This document shows, piece by piece, positions 37,810 to 45,198 of a DNA stretch of 45,325 nucleotides. The stretch covers positions 1 to 45,325 of the IMG/VR virus record IMGVR_UViG_3300037089_000228. The stretch is one strand, 5' to 3'. The notes beneath the pieces are model-generated. The model saw only the letters and a list, made by a program, of their open reading frames with translations, did not search any database and was not told the origin of the DNA. Position 1 is the first letter of the stretch; every line of letters begins with the position of its first letter. The position numbers were made by a program, and so were the translations under genes. Source of the stretch: a virus.

Positions 37810-38393
37810 GCACACCTGAATCACATGACGCCGGCCAAGCTGCCGCTGCTTACTCGTTGAAATGCACAAAACTTGAAGCCCGCCTCGCCGAGGTCGCGCG
37901 CGAGCTTGACGAAGGCGCAAGATTTGCTCGTGTCAGACAACTTGAAAGCGCACTTCAGGAGTGTGAAGTTGAGCGCCACCATGCACAATCCGCCCTCGCG
38001 GCCCGCGACGCGCTGGTGGTCACGCTGAGGGAGGCGCTGAAATCAACCCGTGACAATCTTTGGGATTGGGTATTTTCGAGAGTCGAAGGTTCTAAGCGCA
38101 TCAAGGTAGACGCGGCCAGTTCACAATGCCACAAGGCAGACCAAGCCCTCGCCCTGACCCCCTCGTCCCCCGCCCACTGCGCGGTCGTGTCGAAGGAGGA
38201 ACTGGCGGAGTTGCGGCGGGACAAGGAGAGGCTGGATCGTGTACTCATAATCACCGGCGCTAAGGAGGCTGGCCTAGCTGTAGAAAGAGCACTTGCGCAG
38301 GACTGGTCATCTGAGATTGGCCGTGCTGAACTTGTTAAAATGCGTGCCTATTTGGACGCCGCCCGGCAGCACGGGGAAGGGGGCGCAGGGTGA
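37806..38393 (+). CDS. Coiled-coil hypothetical, 195 residues
   Basis: KCTKLEARLAEVARELDEGA, RQLESALQECEVERHHAQSA, SKEELAELRRDKERLDRVLI: long amphipathic helices with breaks. It resembles its upstream neighbour in style, perhaps the same origin. Coupled to the next gene by a GTG start overlapping its stop. Confidence 0.65.
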   Translation: MSTPESHDAGQAAAAYSLKCTKLEARLAEVARELDEGARFARVRQLESALQECEVERHHAQSALAARDALVVTLREALKSTRDNLWDWVFSRVEGSKRIKVDAASSQCHKADQALALTPSSPAHCAVVSKEELAELRRDKERLDRVLIITGAKEAGLAVERALAQDWSSEIGRAELVKMRAYLDAARQHGEGGAG

Positions 38394-38602
38394 GTGAGTT
38401 CAATTTAGTCGAACTTTGTACTGACTCCGACGAGCAATCCCCTGCCCCATGTCAGCACGGCAACATCGTTGATGGTCACGCCTGCTATTGCCACCACGAT
38501 CAAGGCCCCCGCAAGTGCCCAATTTGGCTAAATTACGGCCTCAACCTGAAGGAATGGAACACCCAAAACTGTCCACTTTTTGTGCCTAACCCCGCCCCAT
38601 GA
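38390..38602 (+). CDS. Cys/His-rich small protein (GTG start)
   Basis: 70 residues. Start GTG 38390 overlaps the stop of the previous gene (GGGTGAGTG region). CQHGNIVDGHACYCHHDQGP then KCPIW and NCPLF give six Cys and four His in 50 residues, probably one or two metal sites. Small disulphide- or zinc-stabilised proteins of this type occur in phage early regions. Function unknown. Confidence 0.6.
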   Translation: MSEFNLVELCTDSDEQSPAPCQHGNIVDGHACYCHHDQGPRKCPIWLNYGLNLKEWNTQNCPLFVPNPAP

Positions 38603-38796
38603 CCACGGCCCGGCTCCTCCTCGCCATGAACAAGCTCATTTGTCTTTTAGTTGGGCACAATTTCCAGCTAATTTCCAAGAAGCGCCACGGCCTTTCATTC
38701 ATCAGAAAGTACAAATGTCAGAGATGCGACTTGTTCTGCGTGGAAGGCATCCATCATAGGAGTCGGCCAACATTAAGATGCTATCGCGTCCCATGA
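38599..38796 (+). CDS. DUF1660-like small zinc protein
   Basis: 65 residues; start overlaps the previous stop. MNKLICLLVGHNFQLISKKR (10-29) followed by KYKCQRCDLFCVEG matches the DUF1660 pattern 'l.CllfGHk.......y.CkRCg' of prophage proteins: a Cys, a His and a CxxC pair bind one metal. ATGA overlap with the lysozyme-like gene. Confidence 0.65.
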   Translation: MTTARLLLAMNKLICLLVGHNFQLISKKRHGLSFIRKYKCQRCDLFCVEGIHHRSRPTLRCYRVP

Positions 38797-39233
38797 AGAC
38801 TGTTTTGCTCCTTACCATTGCCACGTTCGCCATGACCGCGCACGCCCGCGATGCTGTGCAGCCGGACTGCGACCTTACCCGCCTGCTTTCTGCCATTGCC
38901 GCGAAGGAGAACCAGCCGCAGGACAAGGTGGGACCGCACGGTGAGCGCAGTATCTATTCGATCTCCGCCGCTGTGTGGCATGACAGGATGCCAGGATGGC
39001 CGTTCTATGTCTGCACGGAGCAGTCCAACATGGCCAAGCATTGCGCGATTATGCAGTTGAACTGGCTGGCTAATGAGTGTGCCAAGGCTGGCATCCACCC
39101 CGGCGTGTACGAGCTTGGTTCAGCGTGGAATACTGGCTTGGCTGGCTTCATCAAGCTGCACTCCATGCACGTCGAAATCCAATACGGTCGGGACGTGGAA
39201 AACCTCTACACCGCCCAAAAGAGCCAATCCTAG
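38793..39233 (+). CDS. Exported lysozyme/transglycosylase-like protein (endolysin candidate)
   Basis: 146 residues from ATG 38793 (ATGA overlap); a start five codons earlier is less likely. A Sec signal peptide MKTVLLLTIATFAMTAHARD is followed by LLSAIAAKENQPQDKVGPHG (about 31-50) and YSISAAVWHDRMPGWPF. This resembles the SLT/lysozyme active region: 'l..aI...Es......G..G...iS.avw'. Glu39 is the possible catalytic residue. HPGVYELGSAWNTGLAGFIK (about 105-124) resembles the later 'A..wN.G' of transglycosylases. It would cut peptidoglycan in the periplasm after export. It is not next to the holin-like genes on the opposite strand. Confidence 0.65.
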   Translation: MKTVLLLTIATFAMTAHARDAVQPDCDLTRLLSAIAAKENQPQDKVGPHGERSIYSISAAVWHDRMPGWPFYVCTEQSNMAKHCAIMQLNWLANECAKAGIHPGVYELGSAWNTGLAGFIKLHSMHVEIQYGRDVENLYTAQKSQS

Positions 39234-39253
39234 CCACGCTACGCCACTTTCCC

Positions 39254-39424
39254 ATGAGCACCCATACCCAGCATCGCCCCAAGCCGCCTACGCCAAGTGC
39301 GCTCAAGACGCTGGCCAAATACGACAAGATCATCACCGCCTACAAGCTCCGCCAGATGGAGCGCCTAACCGCCCCGATGAAGTTCAAGTGCAACCCATAT
39401 AAGAAAGTTGCATGTGGATATTAA
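39254..39424 (+). CDS. Basic 56-residue hypothetical
   Basis: ATG 39254, 20 bases after the lysozyme-like stop. MSTHTQHRPKPPTPSALKTL then YDKIITAYKLRQMERLTAPM and a Cys/Lys end (KFKCNPYKKVACGY). Basic, perhaps nucleic-acid binding. No domain. The following 102 bases (39425-39526) hold only a pyrimidine-rich leader. Confidence 0.55.
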   Translation: MSTHTQHRPKPPTPSALKTLAKYDKIITAYKLRQMERLTAPMKFKCNPYKKVACGY

Positions 39425-39526
39425 CCTTTTGTTCTAACAGGCACAAGCACAACGCTTTGGCTTGACGCACTTGTAAAACCCCCTCCAACTCCCCTTTTCC
39501 TTACCGTTCCTTTTTTCTTTTCACGC

Positions 39527-40645
39527 ATGACCAGATGTGACATTTACTGCGGCGATGCCCTGACCGAGCTGCGTAAGCTGCCGGCCGAGTCGGTGCAGTG
39601 TTGCGTCACTTCGCCGCCGTATTGGGGGTTGCGGGATTACGGCACGGCGAAATGGGAGGGTGGAGATCCGGCGTGTGATCACGTTATTCAGGCGACTGGA
39701 TCGACCCAGAACAAAGGATGCAATGGGGGAATGGCCGTTGCTCGAGGCGACTGCCCGAAATGCGGTGCCCGCCGCATTGACCAGCAGCTCGGCCTCGAAT
39801 CCACCCCGCAGGAGTACGTCGCCAAGCTGGTTGAGATTTTCAGAGAGGTGCGGAGGGTGCTGCGGGGGGATGGGGTGCTGTGGTTGAATTTGGGGGATTC
39901 CTACTGCTCACAAGGCGGCACGCATGACGACAGAGGGGACAACCAACCGGGCGTTGGCGCTTCGCGGGCATGGCGGGATGGAGCAGGCCGCGCTGATGGC
40001 ATTGTTGACGAACGCGGACAGCGCAACCGAAACGGGAACACCGTGCCGGGCCTCAAGCCCAAAGACCTCGTTGGCATCCCATGGCGCGTGGCCTTCGCGC
40101 TTCAGGCCGACGGCTGGTGGCTGCGGCAGGATGTGATCTGGAGCAAGCCAAACCCCATGCCCGAGAGCGTGACCGACCGGTGCACCAAGGCGCATGAGTA
40201 TATTTTCCTTCTGAGCAAGGCGGCGAGCTACTACTACGACGCGGGGGCGGTGGCGGAGCAATCTATTTGCACCGAGGATCCGAGATTTGGAGGACCGCGC
40301 ATTGCTTATGACGCCAAGACCGGTCCGACAGCCAACCCCGAATATCAAGGGCAGCGCCGTGCCGTAACGATACGAGAAACCCGCAACCGCCGTTCCGTCT
40401 GGGGAATCACCACCAAGCCTTACGCCGAAGCCCACTTTGCCACCTTCCCGCCAGAAATACCGCGCATCTGCATTATGGCTGGAAGCAAGCCCGGTGACAC
40501 GATTCTCGACCCGTTCGGTGGCAGCGGCACCACGGGCGAAGTCGCACAGGAGCTGGGCCGGCACGCTATCCTGATTGAACTCAACCCCACCTACTGCGAA
40601 CTCATCAAGCGCCGCACGGCGCAAGTTGGAATGGTGCTCCCATGA
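39527..40645 (+). CDS. DNA methyltransferase, N6-adenine/N4-cytosine type (beta order)
   Basis: 372 residues. Catalytic motif IV TSPPYWGLRDYG lies at 28-39, before the SAM motif I DPFGGSGTTGEVAQE near 326-340, the beta-class order. In between is a four-Cys/His insertion (CDH near 50, CPKCGARRID near 75-84), a likely zinc knuckle. KPKDLVGIPWRVAFALQADG (about 176-195), WWLRQDVIWSKPNPMPES and the later TRNRRSVWGITTKPYAEAHF are normal for this family. It methylates adenine N6 or cytosine N4 in the phage DNA at a site that cannot be read from sequence, probably for protection against host restriction. No matching restriction gene is present. Confidence 0.9.
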   Translation: MTRCDIYCGDALTELRKLPAESVQCCVTSPPYWGLRDYGTAKWEGGDPACDHVIQATGSTQNKGCNGGMAVARGDCPKCGARRIDQQLGLESTPQEYVAKLVEIFREVRRVLRGDGVLWLNLGDSYCSQGGTHDDRGDNQPGVGASRAWRDGAGRADGIVDERGQRNRNGNTVPGLKPKDLVGIPWRVAFALQADGWWLRQDVIWSKPNPMPESVTDRCTKAHEYIFLLSKAASYYYDAGAVAEQSICTEDPRFGGPRIAYDAKTGPTANPEYQGQRRAVTIRETRNRRSVWGITTKPYAEAHFATFPPEIPRICIMAGSKPGDTILDPFGGSGTTGEVAQELGRHAILIELNPTYCELIKRRTAQVGMVLP

Positions 40646-40710
40646 CCGCCGCCGCCCTGAGAGAGCAGTTTGACCGCTTCGACCGCTCCAACCATGACCA
40701 CCACACTTGA
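40642..40710 (+). CDS. 22-codon frame after the methyltransferase
   Basis: ATG overlaps the methyltransferase stop (ATGA), giving MTAAALREQFDRFDRSNHDH-HT. It ends 17 bases inside the next gene. Likely a coupling frame that keeps ribosomes moving to 40694; product uncertain. Confidence 0.3.
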   Translation: MTAAALREQFDRFDRSNHDHHT

Positions 40711-41104
40711 ACCCTCCTTCCTCCGCTCGGTCGTGCTGATGACCAGCTTCACCCCGCACGCCATGCTGCGCACTCAGGCCACCCTGCTTTACATGGCGCT
40801 CAAGGACGTGGAGTTCAGCGCGGCGGACATCCCCGGCGAGATCACCAATGGCAACACTCACCTGGCCGGGGCCGCCACGGGTGCGCTGATTGCGCAGGGC
40901 TTGCTGGAGGTGGTGAGGCGGGTGAAGTCACCCCTGCCCAGCGCGAAGGGCCGCAAGCTGGACGTGCTGCGGCTGGTCCAGTACAAGCGGGAGACGGTGC
41001 GGACTTGGCTGGAGCGGAACGGATTTGAGGCACCACAGGCACAAGATGATTTGGCATTGCAGTTCATTGAAGATGTTAGGCGCATTTGGAGTCCATCGCC
41101 ATGA
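40694..41104 (+). CDS. Winged-helix-like small protein
   Basis: 136 residues from ATG 40694. SFTPHAMLRTQATLLYMALK, then FSAADIPGEITNGNTHLAGA (recognition-helix-like), ATGALIAQGLLEVVRRVKSP and GRKLDVLRLV follow the helix-helix-wing order of a MarR/wHTH domain. Found in phages as a putative DNA-binding regulator. Stop overlaps the next ATG. Confidence 0.6.
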   Translation: MTTTLEPSFLRSVVLMTSFTPHAMLRTQATLLYMALKDVEFSAADIPGEITNGNTHLAGAATGALIAQGLLEVVRRVKSPLPSAKGRKLDVLRLVQYKRETVRTWLERNGFEAPQAQDDLALQFIEDVRRIWSPSP

Positions 41105-41493
41105 ACCCTGTCTCGACAGCCGCCTCCAGCCGTACCACCGAAACCATGGCTTCAGTTTATGCCTTATCGGACCAGCACGTTGCGGCCAACCCCAAGGCGG
41201 CACCCCTGCCGCATGTCAACTCGCACACCTTCGCGGCGGTGCGGTTGCTGGGCTATCTTATCGAGGAAGCGCCTCCACCCGAGCCCTTGCGCGAGAATGG
41301 CCGGGGATACCAGCGCAAGGAAGGCCAGCCCATCACGCCTGAACCCGTGCGCCGCAAGGAACGCGAGCGGCAGCGGCAAAGCAGGCTCAAGCGCATTGCG
41401 GCCAAGCCGTTACGCGGTTCGCGAATAGCGAATGACGGTGGGGCGATCCACAAGGAGATCACTTCAATGTTCAGAAAACTGGAGCAAACATGA
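41101..41493 (+). CDS. Hypothetical protein with basic C-terminal half
   Basis: 130 residues. A Ser/Thr/Ala-rich start, then VNSHTFAAVRLLGYLIEEAP (about 37-56) and a strongly basic middle (VRRKERERQRQSRLKRIAAK). Possibly DNA binding. ATGA overlaps on both sides. Confidence 0.6.
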   Translation: MNPVSTAASSRTTETMASVYALSDQHVAANPKAAPLPHVNSHTFAAVRLLGYLIEEAPPPEPLRENGRGYQRKEGQPITPEPVRRKERERQRQSRLKRIAAKPLRGSRIANDGGAIHKEITSMFRKLEQT

Positions 41494-41618
41494 TAAGCAC
41501 CATCCTTAACCACCACCCGCCCGCCTTCTACTGGATTGCCTATTTCGTGGCTGCTCTCATCGCCGCCGCCTACGCCGCCACGGCTGTTTTCGGTGCCGCC
41601 AGATGCTCCAGATGGTGA
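41490..41618 (+). CDS. 42-residue membrane protein, last rightward gene
   Basis: MISTILNHHPPAFYWIAYFV continues AALIAAAYAATAVFGAARCS, with one long transmembrane segment (12-35). ATGA overlap with the preceding gene. It overlaps the end of the leftward holin-like gene by 62 bases, tail to tail. The size would suit a small holin or antiholin, but that is a guess. Confidence 0.6.
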   Translation: MISTILNHHPPAFYWIAYFVAALIAAAYAATAVFGAARCSRW

Positions 41619-41793
41619 ACAGTCCGGCCAAGCTGCCGATGCAATAGCTGAAGAACTGCGCGAACCAGAGCGCGTTTTCCTTGTTGGCCACAAGGTTGGC
41701 CAAGACACAGACCCCAAAGCTTACCAATTCCCGCGTATGATGTTTCACGGCAAGATCAACTACCGGGACAGAAATGAGTGCGCGGGGGGTCAT
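41557..41793 (-). CDS. Holin-like membrane protein with basic tail
   Basis: 78 residues from ATG 41793 (GTG 41811 also open; neither has a ribosome site). Two hydrophobic segments, ELVSFGVCVLANLVA and ALWFAQFFSYCIGSLAGLFT, are followed by a strongly basic end (WRHRKQPWRRRRRR). The form (two TM, basic C-terminus, under 90 residues) is that of class II holins. It lies at the end of the leftward block, after lipoprotein and small membrane genes. Confidence 0.5.
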   Translation of the reverse strand: MTPRALISVPVVDLAVKHHTRELVSFGVCVLANLVANKENALWFAQFFSYCIGSLAGLFTIWSIWRHRKQPWRRRRRR

Positions 41794-41825
41794 TTCAAGC
41801 AATTTTTCCACTCAATTTTGGGTAG

Positions 41826-41945
41826 TCAGCCCAGCACGCAAATGGCCACCCCCAACGCAATCGCCAGCGCCACCCAGAGCAGCCACCGCCGGCGCGGGGG
41901 CGGTCTGGGATAGCGGGTCAAACCTTGGAGGGGCAGGAAGCTCAC
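41826..41945 (-). CDS. 39-residue single-TM protein coupled by GTGA
   Basis: GTG 41945 overlaps the lipoprotein stop as GTGA. SFLPLQGLTRYPRPPPRRRW (basic/Pro-rich) is followed by one transmembrane segment WLLWVALAIALGVAICVLG. N-terminus inside by the positive-inside rule. Possibly a small spanin or holin component. Confidence 0.55.
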   Translation of the reverse strand: MSFLPLQGLTRYPRPPPRRRWLLWVALAIALGVAICVLG

Positions 41946-42370
41946 GAGCCTACGGCGGTGGGCGGAGTCTGGTAGATCACGACGGCGCGGGCCACCCCGT
42001 TCATCACGTCGGTAATGATGGCGGCGGCGGCACCCCCCAGCGGGGTCGGGGCCGTGGCGTTGGTGTTGGCAAGCATCTGCTGTACGGCGCCGTCAAGCAA
42101 CGCGGCCTGCGTGGGCGAGAGCTTGCCCTTGGTCGCGGCCACGATCTGCTCGAGCAGCGTCACCTGATCGGAGGGCAGCAGGGTGCCAGCCTGCAACTTG
42201 CCCCAGTCGGAGGCCAAGAGCGACATGACCGGCAGCAGCGACGGGTTCTTCTGGAGGATGGCGGTGGCCGAGACCTCGGCGGCGATGTAGGCGCCGGAGG
42301 CTTCGGCTTGGTTGAGGGCGCAGGCGGTGAGGGCGAGCGCAGCGATGAGTACGAGCAGTTTGTTTTTCAT
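41942..42370 (-). CDS. Lipoprotein of the lysis region
   Basis: 142 residues. MKNKLLVLIAALALTACALN has a lipobox LTAC (cleavage before Cys17). The mature part is Ala/Leu-rich and helical (LLASDWGKLQAGTLLPSDQV, then LSPTQAALLDGAVQQMLANT). Longer than a usual outer-membrane spanin but of the right type. ATGA-coupled to the holin-like 65-residue gene and GTGA-coupled to the next. Confidence 0.65.
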   Translation of the reverse strand: MKNKLLVLIAALALTACALNQAEASGAYIAAEVSATAILQKNPSLLPVMSLLASDWGKLQAGTLLPSDQVTLLEQIVAATKGKLSPTQAALLDGAVQQMLANTNATAPTPLGGAAAAIITDVMNGVARAVVIYQTPPTAVGS

Positions 42371-42564
42371 GGGGAAGCGGGGGGCGGGGGGTTGGCGCGA
42401 ATAAAGGTGTAGATGCCCGTGATGACAGCCCCTACAACGGACTTGACGACCGTCTTCCAGTCAAGCGGGGCCGTGGAGGTGATCCACTGGTTAACGACCG
42501 GGATCGCCGCACCCATGGCAGCGAACTCCAAGGCGTGGAGGTACTTCTTAAGTGTCGGGCTCAT
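42367..42564 (-). CDS. Holin candidate, 65 residues
   Basis: KKYLHALEFAAMGAAIPVVN and VVKSVVGAVITGIYTFIRAN form two moderate transmembrane helices with a short Pro-rich end (PPPPASP). Fits small phage holin families. ATGA-coupled to the lipoprotein. Enables pore formation in the inner membrane if correct. Confidence 0.6.
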   Translation of the reverse strand: MSPTLKKYLHALEFAAMGAAIPVVNQWITSTAPLDWKTVVKSVVGAVITGIYTFIRANPPPPASP

Positions 42565-42617
42565 GGGAAAGATGGTATGGGGTCTTTACCTGCTTTTTGC
42601 AAGGTTAGTTAGTCAGC

Positions 42618-42755
42618 CTACTGGAGCCAAACAACCGTGCCCACCGTGGTCGAGAGGGTCGTCGTCGTGTGGATGGACGCCTCGGCGGAGGCGGCAAGCC
42701 CCAGCGCGAGCGACGCGAGGAGTGGGATGATCTTCTTTATTTGAAAGGTTACCAA
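42618..42755 (-). CDS. 45-residue exported peptide (TTG start)
   Basis: TTG 42755 overlaps the end of the glycine-rich gene and has AAGG five bases before it. Starts with a signal-like segment (QIKKIIPLLASLALGLAASA-EA) followed by a Thr-rich tail (TTTTLSTTVGTVVWLQ). Too short for a domain. An exported or membrane peptide of unknown function. Confidence 0.5.
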   Translation of the reverse strand: MVTFQIKKIIPLLASLALGLAASAEASIHTTTTLSTTVGTVVWLQ

Positions 42756-43669
42756 ATGACCTTAATGAACCCGTTGAATCCAGCGGTGGAAGAAGATGAG
42801 CCGCCGTTGCCAATCGAGCTACCCGGGTAGTCAGGATCGCCCTGCCCGGCTCCTGTAGCCCCGCTGCCGGTGGTTGTGGAAGAAGAAAGAGGCGAACTGA
42901 GAGCATCTCCTGAACCGCCGCCGCCTTGGGCCCCGTACCCAAACCCGGCTTGCGCTCCGCCACCACCACCACCGCCGAATCGCCCGCCGCCTCCGCCGCC
43001 GCCCGGGTCGTCGTTGGAACCGCCCGTGCCGCCAGAAAGGGAAATCCCGGCCGTGGCCGCTGTGCCTGAGCCACTCGTAGCCCCTGCAGCACCGCCCGTC
43101 GAATTTGTAGCCGCACCACCGCCAGTGCCTGATCCTGCGCTGGGGTTATTTCCCGCCTGTGCAGGGCTTCCTCCACCAGCCCCCGCTGGAGTCACTACGT
43201 TGTCTTCCCAACCCCCGCCGCCACCACCGCCTGCGGTGCAATCGACCCCCGTTCCTTGGGCCCTTGCGTAGCCTCCGCCACCTGAAGCATGATAGGAACC
43301 CCCGGTGCCCGTTCCGCCCAATCCGCCACCCGGGAAAGCGGCCGAAGAACCAATTGCCAGTCCCCCTGAAGGCACCCATAAGGTGATGACATTGCCCGGC
43401 GTGAGCCCAGAATACGTGGCAGTTGTAAAACCACCGCCGCCGCCCGTGCCGTTAGCTGTGGCCGGGTGACCGCCTCCGGCTCCCCACAGCTTGAACGTGA
43501 CCGTGGTCACCCCAGCGGGAATCGTCCATGTCTGGGTGGAGCCAGTGGCGTTGAAGGAGGCCGAGCCGTGCGGTACCGGCGCGTTCCAAAAGCTGTACGG
43601 GAACGGCGTCGCGACGGCCATCGCCGCCGACATGAACAACGCGGTCAGGTAGCTGAACAGTGATTTCAT
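42749..43669 (-). CDS. Exported glycine-rich tail-tip-like protein
   Basis: 306 residues. A Sec signal peptide (MKSLFSYLTALFMSAAMAVA) is followed by STQTWTIPAGVTTVTFKLWG (44-63), which is the 'glycine-rich domain' start seen in phage tail-tip proteins. The rest is Gly stretches of three to eight residues with Ser/Thr/Ala/Asn (GGGGGFTTATYSGL, GGGGGGGWED, GGGGGGGRFGGGGGGG), typical of polyglycine-II sandwich adhesins such as the S16 gp38 tip. It ends NGFIKVIW. It probably makes contact with the host surface. The signal peptide is unexpected for a virion protein. Confidence 0.75.
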   Translation of the reverse strand: MKSLFSYLTALFMSAAMAVATPFPYSFWNAPVPHGSASFNATGSTQTWTIPAGVTTVTFKLWGAGGGHPATANGTGGGGGFTTATYSGLTPGNVITLWVPSGGLAIGSSAAFPGGGLGGTGTGGSYHASGGGGYARAQGTGVDCTAGGGGGGGWEDNVVTPAGAGGGSPAQAGNNPSAGSGTGGGAATNSTGGAAGATSGSGTAATAGISLSGGTGGSNDDPGGGGGGGRFGGGGGGGAQAGFGYGAQGGGGSGDALSSPLSSSTTTGSGATGAGQGDPDYPGSSIGNGGSSSSTAGFNGFIKVIW

Positions 43670-43672
43670 GGC

Positions 43673-44533
43673 TTAGAAATTCTGCACGACGTTGCCGTAG
43701 TAGGTTCCGGAAAAATCCACTATGGTCCAAACGTCAGTATGAGCTCCGACCGTCTGCGTCGGCTGCGATCCGGCCACCCACTTGATCGAGTTGCCCCAAG
43801 TGACGGTGTAATTCGAGGCTGTGTTCGTGATAGCCACGACGAGCGTCTGTCCATCCAGGGCGTTGCTAAACGTTACTGTGTTCAGATTCCCGTTCAGCGT
43901 GATCGAGTGGTTGTTTCCGGACGCCCAGTTGATCGTGACGGCGTTACCCGACTCCGTGTCGGCCGTCGTTACGGGCATCAGGTTCTGATTGGTTGTGCCC
44001 CTATTGGCGTTCGAGCTGACCGAGATTGTCGTGAAAGCCCCGGTGCTGGGAGCTGTGCCTCCAATTGCAGGAGGCGAAGCAAGATATGTTGAGAACCCTG
44101 TCCCCGATACCGTACTGGAAGCCGAGAGCGTCGTGAAGGCCCCCGTGCTTGCTGTCGTGCTGCCGATGGCGGGAGGCGACGCGAAAAGAGAGGTGATTCC
44201 CGCACCGCTGACCGTACTGGAGAAAGTGCCCGTGGTCGCCGATACCGCCGCAAGCGTCGAGGTGCCGGTCACCGTCAGTCCCGCGAAGGTCGGGCTGCTG
44301 CCCGTGCCGATGGTCTGCGGGGTGGAAAGCGTGACGGCGCCGAGCAGAGTACCAAACCGGCAATCCAAGGTCTGCCCGGCCGGCAGGATGTAGTAGGTGA
44401 TGCCCGGCGTGTTGAAGGTGCCGGTGCCCGTGCCATCGGGCAGCACGGTAACGGCCTGTTGCGCGTTCCCTGTGGTATCCCATAGCGCGGAACCCGCGAG
44501 GGCAAGGAGTGAAAGGAGCAGGAGCTTTTTCAT
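43673..44533 (-). CDS. Exported fibre-like protein with repeated shaft motif, allele 2
   Basis: 286 residues. A signal peptide (MKKLLLLSLLALAGSALWD) precedes a beta shaft with repeats (ASPPAIGSTTASTGAFTTLS; ASPPAIGGTAPSTGAFTTIS), two clear copies and a third degenerate one (GSSPTFAGLTVTG). This repeat style is known from phage tail fibres. The C-terminal 100 residues (VTINWASGNNHSITLNGNLN, then SNALDGQTLVVAITNTASNY) form a compact beta domain ending with TYYGNVVQNF. It follows the fibre adaptor gene by four bases and precedes the glycine-rich gene. A shaft/knob role is likely. Confidence 0.75.
   Translation of the reverse strand: MKKLLLLSLLALAGSALWDTTGNAQQAVTVLPDGTGTGTFNTPGITYYILPAGQTLDCRFGTLLGAVTLSTPQTIGTGSSPTFAGLTVTGTSTLAAVSATTGTFSSTVSGAGITSLFASPPAIGSTTASTGAFTTLSASSTVSGTGFSTYLASPPAIGGTAPSTGAFTTISVSSNANRGTTNQNLMPVTTADTESGNAVTINWASGNNHSITLNGNLNTVTFSNALDGQTLVVAITNTASNYTVTWGNSIKWVAGSQPTQTVGAHTDVWTIVDFSGTYYGNVVQNF
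44316..44423. repeat. Right copy of the 108-bp contig-end repeat
   Basis: Equals 1-108. Lies in the N-terminal shaft codons of the exported fibre-like gene; left flank of the allelic segment. Confidence 0.95.
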
Positions 44534-44537
44534 GGGA

Positions 44538-45188
44538 TTAAAGGCCGCGGGCCCAGATGAGGGCGCCGGGGTTGGTGACGGGCACGACGAAGGCCCCCGT
44601 CACGCTGACAGACGGGTCGCCCAGCGCCATCGCCCGCAGGTTCCAGATTTCGCCGTGGCCAAGGATGGTGACAAGGATGGACAGCGGCAGGAGGTAGGTG
44701 GGGATGGCCGTGACGTTGAGCGAGTCGATGGTGAGGCGCGTGCCGCCCGTCTCGCCCGTGATCCAGCCCACCGTCAGCAGGACCGGCGCACCGTTGACCG
44801 GCGGGAAGGGGTTGTACACCCACCCCGAAAGCTCCTGAATCAAGGTCGTGAGCTTGTCGTCGTCCTGCTCGATCATCAGCGGCGTGAGGATGCCGGTCGA
44901 GGCAAAGCTCGTGGTTTGCACCGGGCTGATGTTGCGCGAGATGGTGATGATGTCACCCGCCACAACCGTATTCGCCCCCGTGCCCACCACGACCACGGAG
45001 CCGGTCTGGAGCTGGTTGAGGGCATTGTAACCGCCACCCGCCACCGTGTAGTCGCTGCCCAACACAAGGACGTTGGCCCCATCCACCACGAGCAGGTCGG
45101 CGGCGACATTGAAGGCGAAGGTGGCGAGCGTCTGCGGGAGCGCGGTGATGGTAAATTGCAGGCGGGCCGTGGTTGATGCTAACGACAT
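44538..45188 (-). CDS. Tail fibre / adaptor protein, allele 2
   Basis: 216 residues with the same T7-fibre-N-terminal-like pattern as 200-853: LQFTITALPQ, ITISRNISPVQ and the conserved PLMIEQDDDKLTTLIQEL segment. One residue shorter at the AVTFPF/ATFAF position. The C-terminal region (about 162-190, AIPTYLLPLSILVTILGHGE) is the most changed part. Good GGAGG ribosome site, with a two-base difference in the leader. Its flanks are identical to those of allele 1, so the two are read as alternatives at one locus. Confidence 0.8.
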   Translation of the reverse strand: MSLASTTARLQFTITALPQTLATFAFNVAADLLVVDGANVLVLGSDYTVAGGGYNALNQLQTGSVVVVGTGANTVVAGDIITISRNISPVQTTSFASTGILTPLMIEQDDDKLTTLIQELSGWVYNPFPPVNGAPVLLTVGWITGETGGTRLTIDSLNVTAIPTYLLPLSILVTILGHGEIWNLRAMALGDPSVSVTGAFVVPVTNPGALIWARGL

Positions 45189-45198
45189 GGTGCCTCCT

